Source of the DNA: Mycobacterium shinjukuense
GTDB lineage: Bacteria; Actinomycetota; Actinomycetes; Mycobacteriales; Mycobacteriaceae
Direction: 5' to 3'
NCBI RefSeq assembly: GCF_010730055.1
Contig: NZ_AP022575.1
Location: forward strand, 2,108,001 to 2,172,000
DNA: 64,000 bases
Part shown: positions 26,218-35,678 of the stretch, piece by piece
How the letters are laid out: each line of letters starts with the position of its first letter
Numbering within the stretch: the stretch's first letter is position 1
Program-made: the position numbers and the translations under genes
The notes under the pieces: generated by a model
The model's input: the letters and a program-made list of their open reading frames with translations, nothing else
Told to the model about the DNA's origin: nothing
Database searches by the model: none

Positions 26218-26841
26218 GTGTACGCACGCTCTACCACCATCCACGCGCAGCCCTTGTCGGTCGACATCGGTATTGCGCATGTTCGCGATGTCGTCATGCC
26301 CGCCCTCCAGGAGGTCAACGGGTTTGTTGGGCTGTCACTGCTGGTCGACCGACAGTCCGGCACATGCATCGCCACCAGCGCCTGGGAGACCCTGGAGGCG
26401 ATGCGCGCAAGCGCCACGCGGGTGGCGCCCATCCGCGACCGCGCCGCGCTGATGTTCGCCGGCAGCGCCCGGGTCGAAGAGTGGGAAATCGCCGTGCTGC
26501 ACCGGGATCACCGGTCGCAGGACGGAGCGTGCGTGCGCGCCACCTGGCTCAAGGTGGTGCCGGACCAGCTTGGCCGGTCCCTGGAGTTCTACCGGACGCA
26601 CGTCCTGCCCGAGATGGAGGATCTGGACGGATTCTGCAGCGCCAGCCTGATGGTCGACCACCCGGCACGCCGACGCGCGGTGTCGTGCTCGACGTTCGAC
26701 AGCCTGGACGCCATGGCCCGCAACCGCGACCGGGCCAGCGAGCTGCGCAGCAGGCGTGTCCGGGAGCTGGGAGCCGAGGTGCTCGACGTCGCCGAATTCG
26801 AGCTGGCGATCGCGCACCTGCGGGTGCCCGAGCTGGTCTGA
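26218..26841 (+). CDS. Rv2557/Rv2558-type protein, copy 2
   Basis: The 207-residue paralogue of the protein at 25098 shares YARSTTI at the start, GIAHVRDVVMPALQE, HRDHRS.DGACVRATW and the end AHLRVPELV. GTG 26218 has AGGAGGGG 6 nt upstream. The same two ferredoxin-like halves are visible; function is unknown, and starvation-linked expression is known for the M. tuberculosis relatives. The pair and its leaders arose by tandem duplication, which is old because M. tuberculosis also has two copies. It converges on rarA, whose stop lies 2 bp away. Confidence 0.82.
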   Translation: MYARSTTIHAQPLSVDIGIAHVRDVVMPALQEVNGFVGLSLLVDRQSGTCIATSAWETLEAMRASATRVAPIRDRAALMFAGSARVEEWEIAVLHRDHRSQDGACVRATWLKVVPDQLGRSLEFYRTHVLPEMEDLDGFCSASLMVDHPARRRAVSCSTFDSLDAMARNRDRASELRSRRVRELGAEVLDVAEFELAIAHLRVPELV

Positions 26842-26843
26842 GC

Positions 26844-28214
26844 TCAGCTGCGCTGATTGCGCCGCTGGTTGCGGATGATCGCCCGCAGCCGGTCCAGGCG
26901 GCCGACGATCTCGCGCTCACCGCCGCGGCCGGTGGGCCGGTAGTAGTCCACGTTCACCAGCTCGTCCGGCGAATATTGTTGGGCGACAACGCCATCCGGG
27001 TCGTCGTGGGAGTATTTGTAGCCCTGCGCGTTGCCCAGCGCGGCGGCCCCCGAGTAGTGCCCGTCGCGCAAATGGGCCGGCACCAGGCCGGCCTTGCCGG
27101 CCTTGATGTCGTTCATCGCCGCGGCCAGGGCCGTGGTGACCGCGTTCGACTTTGGTGCGGTGGCCAGGTGGATGGTGGCGTGCGCCAGCGTCAGCTGGGC
27201 TTCGGGCATGCCGATCAGCGCCACCGTCTGCGCCGCGGCGACCGCGACCTGCAGCGCGGTCGGATCGGCCAGGCCGATATCCTCGCTGGCCAGGATCATC
27301 AGCCGGCGGGCGATGAACCGCGGATCCTCCCCGGCGACCAGCATGCGGGCCAGATAGTGCAGCGCGGCGTCGACGTCGGAACCGCGCACCGATTTGATGA
27401 ACGCGCTGATCACGTCGTAGTGCTGGTCGCCGTCTCGGTCGTAGCGGACCGCGGCCTTGTCCAGCGACCGCTCGATGGTCGCAACCGTGACCGGCTCGTT
27501 GGTCCCCTGGGCGGCCTCGGCGGCGACCTCCAGCGCGGTCAGGGCGCGGCGGGCGTCGCCGGCCGCCTGGCGCACCAGCAGGTCGACGGCCTCGGGCGCC
27601 ACCGAGATCCGCCCGCCCAAGCCGCGCGGATCCTCGATCGCGCGCCGCACCACGGCGCGGATGTCGTCGGCCGTCAGCGGCCGCAACTGCAGGATCAGCG
27701 ACCGCGACAGCAGCGGGGCCACCACCGAAAACGATGGGTTCTCGGTGGTCGCGGCCACCAGCAACACCACCCGGTTCTCCACCGCCGACAGCAGGGCGTC
27801 CTGCTGGGTCTTGGAGAACCGATGCACCTCGTCGATGAACAGCACCGTCTGCTCGCCGGAAAGGAGCGCCTTGCGCGCATAGTCGATAACCGCCCGAACA
27901 TCCTTAACGCCCGCCGACAACGCCGACAACGCCACGAATCGGCGGCCGGTGGCCCGTGAGATCAGCGCCGCCAGCGTCGTCTTGCCGCTTCCCGGCGGGC
28001 CGTACAGGATGACCGACGCCACGCCCGAGCCCTCGACCAGGCGGCGCAACGGCGACCCCGCGGCCAGCAGGTGGTCCTGCCCGACCACTTCGTCCAGCGA
28101 CGCCGGGCGCATCCGCACCGCCAGCGGCGCCCCGGCCGGAGCGCCCAGGCCAGGATCGCTCATCTTCGATGCGCCGGGCAGGTCGAATAGACCGTCGGAC
28201 ACGGCTTCAGGCAT
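26844..28214 (-). CDS. rarA: Replication-associated recombination protein RarA (MgsA-like AAA ATPase)
   Basis: The 456-residue AAA+ ATPase related to clamp loaders has Walker A GPPGSGKTT near residue 70, Walker B LFIDEVHRFSKTQQDALL near 117, sensor 1 AATTENPSF, and the C-terminal MgsA tetramerisation region (GDGQHYD-like HYDVISAFIKSVRGSD, AAMNDIKAGKAGLVPAHLRDGHY). RarA acts at stalled replication forks. The start ATG 28214 gives a length near that of Rv2559c; an upstream start at 28295 is open but not conserved in character. It is divergently transcribed from the gene at 28366. Confidence 0.93.
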   Translation of the reverse strand: MPEAVSDGLFDLPGASKMSDPGLGAPAGAPLAVRMRPASLDEVVGQDHLLAAGSPLRRLVEGSGVASVILYGPPGSGKTTLAALISRATGRRFVALSALSAGVKDVRAVIDYARKALLSGEQTVLFIDEVHRFSKTQQDALLSAVENRVVLLVAATTENPSFSVVAPLLSRSLILQLRPLTADDIRAVVRRAIEDPRGLGGRISVAPEAVDLLVRQAAGDARRALTALEVAAEAAQGTNEPVTVATIERSLDKAAVRYDRDGDQHYDVISAFIKSVRGSDVDAALHYLARMLVAGEDPRFIARRLMILASEDIGLADPTALQVAVAAAQTVALIGMPEAQLTLAHATIHLATAPKSNAVTTALAAAMNDIKAGKAGLVPAHLRDGHYSGAAALGNAQGYKYSHDDPDGVVAQQYSPDELVNVDYYRPTGRGGEREIVGRLDRLRAIIRNQRRNQRS

Positions 28215-28365
28215 ACCACGGACGGTCAACGCGGGCCGCGACCGGACTCCACCCCCGAGCGGAACGGCGCCAATGCGCGCGCCGGGGGCGCACATTTGCT
28301 AAGTTCCGGTTTGCTACGTCTCACGCACACCCGACCGAGCGAACTACAAGCGAATAAGGACGGCA

Positions 28366-29439
28366 ATGAGCCAGCCACCAGAACATGCAGGCACCCCGGC
28401 CGAGCCGCAGGGCGGCAACCAGGGCCCGTCGGGCTACCCACCACCCCCGCCACCGGGCTACGGCGCGCCGCCCCCGCCACCGCCGCCCCCGGGCTACGGC
28501 GCGCCGCCCCCGCCACCGCCGCCACCCGGCTACGGCGCGCCCCCCGGGGGCTATTCGGCGCCCGGCTACGGTACGCCGCCGCCCCCGCCTCCCGGCTACG
28601 GCCCACCGGGGGGCGCACCCCCTGTCGGTTACCCGCCCCCGCCCGGCCTCGGTGGCCCGGTGTCCACGTTCAAGGTGGGTGACGCCATCAGCTGGGGATG
28701 GAACCGGTTCACCCAGAACGCGGTGACGCTCATCGTTCCCGTGCTCGGCTATTTCGTGGCGATAGCCGGCGTCGTCGGGGTGATGTTCGGGCTCATCTTC
28801 GCCTCCTCGAACAGCACCACCACGACCTACACCGACGCCTTCGGCGCCACCGCGGAAACGACGACCACCAACCTGAGCCCAATCGCGGTGGTCGCCATGA
28901 TCGTGGGCTATGTCGTGCTGTTCGTGGTGGCGCTCTACATGCATGCCGGATTGACGACTGGCTGCCTGGCCATCGCCGACGGCAGGCCGGTGACGATGGG
29001 GACGTTTTTCCGGCCACGCAACCTGGGCATGGTGCTGGTCACCGGGCTGCTGGTGGTCATCGGCACCCTGATCGGATGGGTGCTGTGCATCATCCCCGGC
29101 ATCATCTTCGGCTTCCTCGCCCAGTTCGCCATCGTGGCCGTCGTCGACCGATCCCTGTCGCCCGTCGACTCCATCCGGGCTAGCATCGCGGCGGTCAGGT
29201 CCAACGTCGGTGGCAGCGTGCTGTCGTGGCTGGCGCAGTACGCGGCGGTGCTGGTCGGCGAATTGCTGTGCTTCGTCGGCATACTGGCCGGCATTCCGGT
29301 CGCCAGCCTGATCCAGACCTACACCTGGCGCAAGCTTTCCGGCGGCCACGTCGTTGAGTTGAGCCCGCCCGGGCCCCCGGCCGGCTTCCCGCCAGGGCCG
29401 CCACCACCACCGCCACCGCCCGGACAGCAGTACGCCTAA
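28366..29439 (+). CDS. Proline/glycine/tyrosine-rich membrane protein, Rv2560 equivalent
   Basis: The 357-residue protein has a low-complexity N-terminus (about residues 1-100) built from repeats of PPPPPGYGAP. A membrane domain follows with four to five hydrophobic helices, for example around residues 120-145, 175-195, 220-250 and 290-315. The C-terminus is again proline-rich (PPGPPPPPPPPGQQYA). Function is unknown; similar proline-rich tails plus multi-helix domains occur in mycobacterial envelope proteins. AAGGA precedes the ATG at 28366. The run of near-identical PPG units is prone to copy-number change. Confidence 0.85.
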   Translation: MSQPPEHAGTPAEPQGGNQGPSGYPPPPPPGYGAPPPPPPPPGYGAPPPPPPPPGYGAPPGGYSAPGYGTPPPPPPGYGPPGGAPPVGYPPPPGLGGPVSTFKVGDAISWGWNRFTQNAVTLIVPVLGYFVAIAGVVGVMFGLIFASSNSTTTTYTDAFGATAETTTTNLSPIAVVAMIVGYVVLFVVALYMHAGLTTGCLAIADGRPVTMGTFFRPRNLGMVLVTGLLVVIGTLIGWVLCIIPGIIFGFLAQFAIVAVVDRSLSPVDSIRASIAAVRSNVGGSVLSWLAQYAAVLVGELLCFVGILAGIPVASLIQTYTWRKLSGGHVVELSPPGPPAGFPPGPPPPPPPPGQQYA

Positions 29440-29619
29440 TACCCGCCCATCGGACGCCCGACGGCGGTCAGCACCCGGTGCTAGCGCGAAGTGTGCGGCA
29501 CGCCTGGTGTAGGCGGGCTGGGGACAGCCGGGTGATGCGGCGCCGGTATGACACCGCTCTGGCCGACTCTGGCCGCATGCGCTGCGGCGATCCGGCCGCC
29601 TGTGATGAGATCAGCGGTT

Positions 29620-32600
29620 ATGAGCATCAAAGTTGCGCTGGAGCACCGCACCAGCTACACCTTTGACCAGCCGGTTCGGGTGTATCCGCACATCGTGCGG
29701 CTGCGCCCGGCGCCGCACTGCCGCACACCCATCGAGGCGTACTCGCTGCGGGTGCAGCCGGCCGAGCACTTCATCAACTGGCAGCAGGACGCGGTGGGCA
29801 ATTTCCTGGCCCGGTTGGTGTTTCCGAAACCCATGCGGCAGCTGACCATCACCGTCGGGCTCATCGCTGACCTCAAGGTCATCAACCCGTTCGACTTCTT
29901 CGTCGAAGACTGGGCCGAAACCTGGCCTTCGACAGGATTGACCTACCCCAAGCCGCTGGCCGATGACTTGGAACCGTATCTGCGGCCGGTCGACGAGGAC
30001 GGCGCGGACGCCCCCGGGGCCGGACCGGGTGAGCTGGTGCGGGCGTGGGTGCGGAACTTCACCATGCCGGAGGGCACCCGCACCATCGACCTGCTGGTCG
30101 CGCTCAACCGCGCACTGCACGCCGACGTCGGCTACACCGTGCGCATGGAACCGGGCGTGCAGACACCGGACTTCACGCTGCGCGCCGGCGTTGGATCGTG
30201 CCGGGACTCGGCCTGGCTGTTGGTGTCGATCCTGCGCCAGTTGGGGCTGGCCGCCCGCTTCGTGTCCGGCTACCTGGTGCAGCTGGCTTCCGACGTCGAG
30301 GCGCTGGACGGGCCGTCCGGGCCGGCCGCCGACTTCACCGACCTACACGCCTGGGCGGAGGTGTACCTGCCCGGCGCGGGGTGGATCGGACTGGACCCGA
30401 CGTCGGGGCTGTTCGCCGGGGAGGGGCACATCCCGCTGGCGGCCACCCCGCACCCCGCGACCGCGGCGCCGATCAGCGGCGGCACCGATGTCTGCCACAC
30501 CGTGCTGGAGTTCTCCAACACCGTCACCCGCGTGCACGAAGACCCGCGCGTCACGCTGCCCTACAGCGACCAGGCGTGGCGGGCGATCTGCGCGGTCGGC
30601 CGTGGCGTCGACCAGCGGCTGGCGGCCGGTGACGTCCGGCTGACCATCGGCGGCGAACCCACGTTCGTCTCGGTGGATAACCACGTCGACACCGAGTGGC
30701 GAACCGCCGCCGACGGTCCGCACAAGCGGCAACGGGCCTCCGACCTAGCCGCCCGGCTCAAGGCCCGGTGGGCCCCGCACGGACTGATCCAGCGCGGCCA
30801 GGGCAGGTGGTATCCGGGAGAACCGTTGCCGCGCTGGCAGATAGCGCTGTACTGGCGCACCGACGGGCGCCCGCTGTGGACCAACGACGCGCTGCTGGCC
30901 GACCCCTGGCTCAACCAGCCGCCGCCGGCCGACAACGAGGCGGCCCAGCGGGTGCTCGCCGGTGTCGCCGAGGGCCTGGGGCTGCCGTTGTCACAGGTGC
31001 GGCCGGCCTACGAGGACCCGTTGAGCCGGCTGGCGGCCGCGGTGCGACTGCCGTCCGGCGACCCGGTGGACCCGGGCGACGACCTGTCCCCCGACACCAA
31101 CCCCGACACCGCCGCCGCCCGCGTGGCGCTGCTGGCGCGCCTCGACGGGTCCGTCGCCACCCCGGCGGCGTTCGTGCTGCCGCTGCATCGCCGTGCCGAT
31201 GGCCTCGGCTGGGCCAGCGCGAACTGGCGGCTGCGCCGCGGTCGCCTGGTGCTGATCGAGGGGGATTCCCCGGCGGGTCTACGGCTGCCGCTGAACTCGA
31301 TCAGCTGGCGCCCGCCCCGGGTGTCGTTCGACGTCGACCCGATGACCGTGGCGGATGCTCGAGCGCCGGAGCCCGACGCCGCGGAGGCGGCAGCGGCGGT
31401 GCTGGAGGATCCCGAGACCGCGCCGACGACCGCGATGGTCGCCGAGGTGCGCGACGGGCTGCTCTACCTCTTCATGCCGCCCACCGAGGCGCTGGAATAC
31501 TTCGTGGACCTCATCGCCCGCGTCGAGGCAGCGGCGGCGCAGGCCAACTGTCCGGTCGTGGTCGAGGGCTACGGCCCCCCACCCGACCCGCGGCTGGCAT
31601 CGACGACGATCACCCCCGACCCCGGCGTGATCGAGGTCAACATCGCGCCCACCGCCAGCTTCGACGAACAACATCAGCAGCTGGAAACCCTGTATGAGCA
31701 GGCCCGGTTGGCTCGGCTCTCGACGGAGTCGTTCGACGTCGACGGCACCCACGGCGGCACTGGCGGCGGCAACCACATCACGCTGGGCGGCGTCACCCCG
31801 GCCGACTCACCGCTGCTGCGCCGGCCCGACCTGCTGGTCTCCCTGCTGACCTACTGGCAGCGGCACCCGTCGCTGTCGTATCTATTCGCTGGGCGATTCG
31901 TCGGCACCACGTCGCAGGCACCGCGAGTGGACGAGGGCCGCTCCGAGGCGCTCTACGAGCTCGAGATCGCGTTCGCCGAGATCGCCCGGCTAGCAGGTGG
32001 GGGGCCCGCGGCGAACCGAGCCGAACCGTGGCTGGTCGACCGCGCGCTGCGGCACCTGCTCACCGACATCACCGGCAACACCCACCGCGCCGAGTTCTGC
32101 ATCGACAAGCTCTACAGCCCCGAGGGACCCCGCGGCCGACAGGGCCTGCTGGAGCTGCGCGGCTTCGAGATGCCGCCGCATCTGCGGATGGCGATGGTGC
32201 AGTCGCTGCTGGTGCGCTCGCTGGTGGCGTGGTTCTGGGAGCAGCCGCTGCGCGCCCCGCTGATCCGGCACGGGGACAACCTGCACGGGCGATACCTGTT
32301 GCCGCACTTCTTGATCCATGACATCGCCGAGGTGGCCGCCGACCTGCGCGCGCACGGCATCGCGTTCGAGACCAGCTGGCTGGATCCGTTCACCGAGTTC
32401 CGCTTCCCGCGCATCGGCACCGCCGTGTTCAACGGTGTGGAGATCGAGCTGCGCGGCGCGATCGAGCCGTGGTACACCCTCGGCGAGGAGGCCACCGCCA
32501 CCGGCACCGCCCGCTACGTCGACTCGTCGGTCGAACGCATCCAGGTCCGGGTCATCGGCGCCGACCGGCACCGCTACGTGGTGACCTGCAACGGCTACCC

Positions 32601-32979
32601 GGTCCCGCTGCTGGCCACCGACAACCCCGACATCCACGTCGGCGGGGTGCGGTTCAAGGCCTGGCAGCCGCCCAGCGCGCTGCACCCGACCATCGGCGCC
32701 GACGGCCCGCTGCAGTTCGAGCTCATCGACCTCACCGCCGGCACGTCGTGCGGCGGCTGCACCTACCACGTCGCCCACCCCGGAGGGCGCGCCTACGACG
32801 AGCCGCCCGTCAACGCCGTGGAGGCCGAGTCCCGCCGCGCCCGTCGCTTCGAGGCGACCGGGTTCACACCAGGCAAACTGGATCTATCAGACCTCCGCGA
32901 GAAACAGGCCCGGATTTTGACCGACATCGGCGCGCCGGGGATCCTCGACCTGCGCCGCGTGCGTACCGTGCACCAGTAA
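29620..32979 (+). CDS. Transglutaminase-like plus DUF2126 protein, Rv2566 equivalent
   Basis: The 1,119-residue cytosolic protein starts MSIKVALEHRTSYTFDQPVRVYP. An N-terminal bacterial transglutaminase-like domain (about 1-80) is followed by a cysteine-protease-like core with GSCRDSAWLLVSILRQLG (Cys), DLHAWAEVYLPG (His) and LDPTSG (Asp), about residues 190-265. The large C-terminal DUF2126 region (from about 340) includes THGGTGGGNHITLGG. Such proteins occur with circularly permuted ATP-grasp and alpha-E proteins, a set proposed to make or process small peptides or protein tags. The stop overlaps the next gene as TAATG. Confidence 0.88.
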   Translation: MSIKVALEHRTSYTFDQPVRVYPHIVRLRPAPHCRTPIEAYSLRVQPAEHFINWQQDAVGNFLARLVFPKPMRQLTITVGLIADLKVINPFDFFVEDWAETWPSTGLTYPKPLADDLEPYLRPVDEDGADAPGAGPGELVRAWVRNFTMPEGTRTIDLLVALNRALHADVGYTVRMEPGVQTPDFTLRAGVGSCRDSAWLLVSILRQLGLAARFVSGYLVQLASDVEALDGPSGPAADFTDLHAWAEVYLPGAGWIGLDPTSGLFAGEGHIPLAATPHPATAAPISGGTDVCHTVLEFSNTVTRVHEDPRVTLPYSDQAWRAICAVGRGVDQRLAAGDVRLTIGGEPTFVSVDNHVDTEWRTAADGPHKRQRASDLAARLKARWAPHGLIQRGQGRWYPGEPLPRWQIALYWRTDGRPLWTNDALLADPWLNQPPPADNEAAQRVLAGVAEGLGLPLSQVRPAYEDPLSRLAAAVRLPSGDPVDPGDDLSPDTNPDTAAARVALLARLDGSVATPAAFVLPLHRRADGLGWASANWRLRRGRLVLIEGDSPAGLRLPLNSISWRPPRVSFDVDPMTVADARAPEPDAAEAAAAVLEDPETAPTTAMVAEVRDGLLYLFMPPTEALEYFVDLIARVEAAAAQANCPVVVEGYGPPPDPRLASTTITPDPGVIEVNIAPTASFDEQHQQLETLYEQARLARLSTESFDVDGTHGGTGGGNHITLGGVTPADSPLLRRPDLLVSLLTYWQRHPSLSYLFAGRFVGTTSQAPRVDEGRSEALYELEIAFAEIARLAGGGPAANRAEPWLVDRALRHLLTDITGNTHRAEFCIDKLYSPEGPRGRQGLLELRGFEMPPHLRMAMVQSLLVRSLVAWFWEQPLRAPLIRHGDNLHGRYLLPHFLIHDIAEVAADLRAHGIAFETSWLDPFTEFRFPRIGTAVFNGVEIELRGAIEPWYTLGEEATATGTARYVDSSVERIQVRVIGADRHRYVVTCNGYPVPLLATDNPDIHVGGVRFKAWQPPSALHPTIGADGPLQFELIDLTAGTSCGGCTYHVAHPGGRAYDEPPVNAVEAESRRARRFEATGFTPGKLDLSDLREKQARILTDIGAPGILDLRRVRTVHQ

Positions 32980-35660
32980 TGGCGTCCGCAGAATTGGCAC
33001 TCGACACGAGGACGGCGGCCGCTGGCGCTGCCGGCGACCGCTACGACGCCGACCGCCTGCTGGCCGGCTACCAGGCGGCGCGTGCCCAACAGGCGCTGTT
33101 CGACCTGCGCAGCGGCCCGGGAATCGGCTACGACGAATTCGTCGACGCCGACGGGAATGTGCGGCCGGCCTGGACCGAGCTGGCCGACGCGGTGGCCGAG
33201 CGTGGCAGGGCCGGGCTGGATCGGCTGCGGTCGGTGGTGGGTGGCCTGATCGACCACGACGGCATCACCTACACCGAGGTCGATTCCCACCGCGTCGCCC
33301 ACGACGGCGGCCACCCCCCCGAGCCGGGGCCCTGGCGGCTGGACACGCTGCCGCTGGTGGTCTCCGCGGACGACTGGAACGTCCTGGAGGCCGGGCTGGT
33401 CCAGCGGTCACGCCTACTCGATACCGTGCTCGCAGACCTCTACGGGCCTCGCCGCATGCTGCTCGAGGGTGTGCTGCCACCGGAGCTGCTGTTCGCCCAC
33501 CCGGGTTACCTGCGCGCCGCCAACGGCATCAGGGTGCCCGGGCGTCACCAGCTGTTCATGCACGCGTGCGACCTGAGCCGGTTGCCCGACGGCGGCTTCC
33601 AAGTCAACGCCGACTGGACCCAGGCGCCCTCGGGGGCCGGCTACGCGCTGGCCGACCGGCGGGTGGTCGCGCACGCCATCCCCGATCTCTACGAACGGAT
33701 CGCGCCGCGCCCCACCACACCGTTCGCCCAGGCGCTGCGGCTGGCGCTGATCGACGCGGCACCCGACGTTGCCCAGGACCCGATGGTGGTCGTGCTCAGC
33801 CCGGGCATCTACTCCGAGACGGCCTTCGATCAGGCGTATCTGGCGACGTTGCTGGGTTTCCCGCTGGTGGAAAGCACGGATTTGGTGGTGCGCGACGGCA
33901 AGCTGTGGATGCGTTCCCTGGGCACCCTGAAACGCGTCGACGTCGTGCTGCGCCGCGTCGACGCGGACTACGCGGACCCGCTGGATCTGCGCGCCGATTC
34001 CCGGCTCGGTGTGGTCGGTCTGGTGGAGGCGCAACATCGGGGAACGGTGACCGTCGTCAACACCTTGGGCAGCGGCATCCTGGAAAACCCCGGGCTGCTG
34101 CGGTTTCTGCCCGAGCTCGCCGAGCGGTTGCTCGGCGAGGCCCCGCTTTTACCCACCGCGCCCCTCTATTGGGGCGGCATCCCCAGCGAACGCGCACACC
34201 TGCTGGCCAATCTCTCGTCACTGCTGATCAAGCCGACGGTCGGCGGGGAAACCCTGGTCGGGCCGGCGATGTCGTCGGGGCAGCTGGCGCAACTGGCCGC
34301 GCGGATCGAAGCCATGCCGTGGCAGTGGGTCGGCCAGGAGCTACCGACGTTTTCGTCGGCGCCCACCGACCATGCCGGCGTGTTGTCCTCGGCCGGCGTC
34401 GGCATCCGGCTGTTCACCGTCGCCCAGCGCAGCGGCTATGCGCCGATGATCGGCGGCCTGGGCTACGTACTGGCGTCCGGTCCTGCCGCATTCACGCTAA
34501 AAACCGTTGCGGCAAAGGATATTTGGGTGCGGCCGACGGAGCGTGCGCTGGTCGAGACGGTGACACTGCCAGCGGTTGAGCTGCCGGTGGAGCTGCCGGC
34601 GAAGACCGGCGCGGGCACCTGGGCCGTCAGCTCGCCGCGGGTGCTGTCCGACCTGTTCTGGATGGGACGCTACGGCGAGCGGGCCGAGAACATGGCCCGG
34701 TTGCTGATCGTCGCGCGCGAGCGCTTCCACGTGTTCCGGCATGCACAGGACACCGAGGAAAGCGAGTGTGTGCCGGTGCTGATGGCCGCGCTGGGCCAGA
34801 TCACCGGGACCGACACCGGCGCGGCTCATGACCACGCCGAGATGATCGCCGTCGCCCCGTCGATGCTGTGGGCCATGACCGTGGACCCCGACCGGCCAGG
34901 ATCGCTTGCCCAGTCGGTGGAGGGGCTGGCGCTGGCCGCCCGCGCGGTGCGCGACCAGTTGTCCAACGACACCTGGATGGTGCTGGCCGGGGTGGAGCGT
35001 GCGCTTGCGCAGCCATCCGACCCGCCGGAGCCGCTCGCCGAGGCCGACGTGCTGCTCGCCGCGGCTCAGGCGCAGACGTTGGCCGGCATGCTGACGCTCG
35101 CGGGGGTGGCCGCCGAGTCGATGGTGCACGACGTGGGCTGGACGATGATGGACATCGGCAAACGGATCGAGCGCGGCCTGTGGCTGACCGCGCTGCTGCG
35201 CGACACGCTGACCACCGTCCGCGGTGCCGCGGCCGAGGAAGCCATCACGGAGGCCACCCTGGTGGCGTGTGAATCGTCGGTGATCTACCGGCGCCGCACG
35301 GTTGGCAAGGTCAGCGTCGCCGCGGTGACCGAGCTGATGCTGTTCGACGCGCACAACCCGCGGTCGCTGGTCTACCAGCTGGAGCGGCTGCGGGCCAACC
35401 TCAAGGATCTGCCCGGCGCGTCGGGGTCATCACGTCCGGAGCGGGTGGTGGAGGAGATCAGCACCCGTCTGCGCCGATCGGATCCGGCGGAGCTGGAAGA
35501 GGTCGCCGACGGGCGCCGCGCGGAGCTGGCAGATCTGCTCGCCGCGGTACATTCGGCGTTGCGCGACCTGTCCGACGTCATCACCGCGACGCAGCTGACG
35601 TTGCCCGGCGGCATGCAGCCGCTGTGGGGGCCCGACGAACGACGGGTGATGCCGGCTTAA
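32979..35660 (+). CDS. Circularly permuted ATP-grasp plus alpha-E protein, Rv2567 equivalent
   Basis: The 893-residue fusion has a CP-ATP-grasp type 2 domain (DUF404/DUF407, about residues 60-510). This shows GIRVPGRHQLFMHACDLSRLPDG (as positions about 175-197), VVLSPGIYSETAFDQAYLA and a C-terminal nucleotide loop. An alpha-E helical domain (DUF403, about 530-870) follows, with LFWMGRYGERAENMARLL near residue 555. ATP-grasp enzymes form carboxylate-amine bonds, so a peptide ligase role with the transglutaminase-like partners is probable but unproven. It is coupled to the preceding gene by a 1-bp overlap. Confidence 0.88.
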   Translation: MASAELALDTRTAAAGAAGDRYDADRLLAGYQAARAQQALFDLRSGPGIGYDEFVDADGNVRPAWTELADAVAERGRAGLDRLRSVVGGLIDHDGITYTEVDSHRVAHDGGHPPEPGPWRLDTLPLVVSADDWNVLEAGLVQRSRLLDTVLADLYGPRRMLLEGVLPPELLFAHPGYLRAANGIRVPGRHQLFMHACDLSRLPDGGFQVNADWTQAPSGAGYALADRRVVAHAIPDLYERIAPRPTTPFAQALRLALIDAAPDVAQDPMVVVLSPGIYSETAFDQAYLATLLGFPLVESTDLVVRDGKLWMRSLGTLKRVDVVLRRVDADYADPLDLRADSRLGVVGLVEAQHRGTVTVVNTLGSGILENPGLLRFLPELAERLLGEAPLLPTAPLYWGGIPSERAHLLANLSSLLIKPTVGGETLVGPAMSSGQLAQLAARIEAMPWQWVGQELPTFSSAPTDHAGVLSSAGVGIRLFTVAQRSGYAPMIGGLGYVLASGPAAFTLKTVAAKDIWVRPTERALVETVTLPAVELPVELPAKTGAGTWAVSSPRVLSDLFWMGRYGERAENMARLLIVARERFHVFRHAQDTEESECVPVLMAALGQITGTDTGAAHDHAEMIAVAPSMLWAMTVDPDRPGSLAQSVEGLALAARAVRDQLSNDTWMVLAGVERALAQPSDPPEPLAEADVLLAAAQAQTLAGMLTLAGVAAESMVHDVGWTMMDIGKRIERGLWLTALLRDTLTTVRGAAAEEAITEATLVACESSVIYRRRTVGKVSVAAVTELMLFDAHNPRSLVYQLERLRANLKDLPGASGSSRPERVVEEISTRLRRSDPAELEEVADGRRAELADLLAAVHSALRDLSDVITATQLTLPGGMQPLWGPDERRVMPA

Positions 35661-35678
35661 CGACTGCGAGGACTTGAC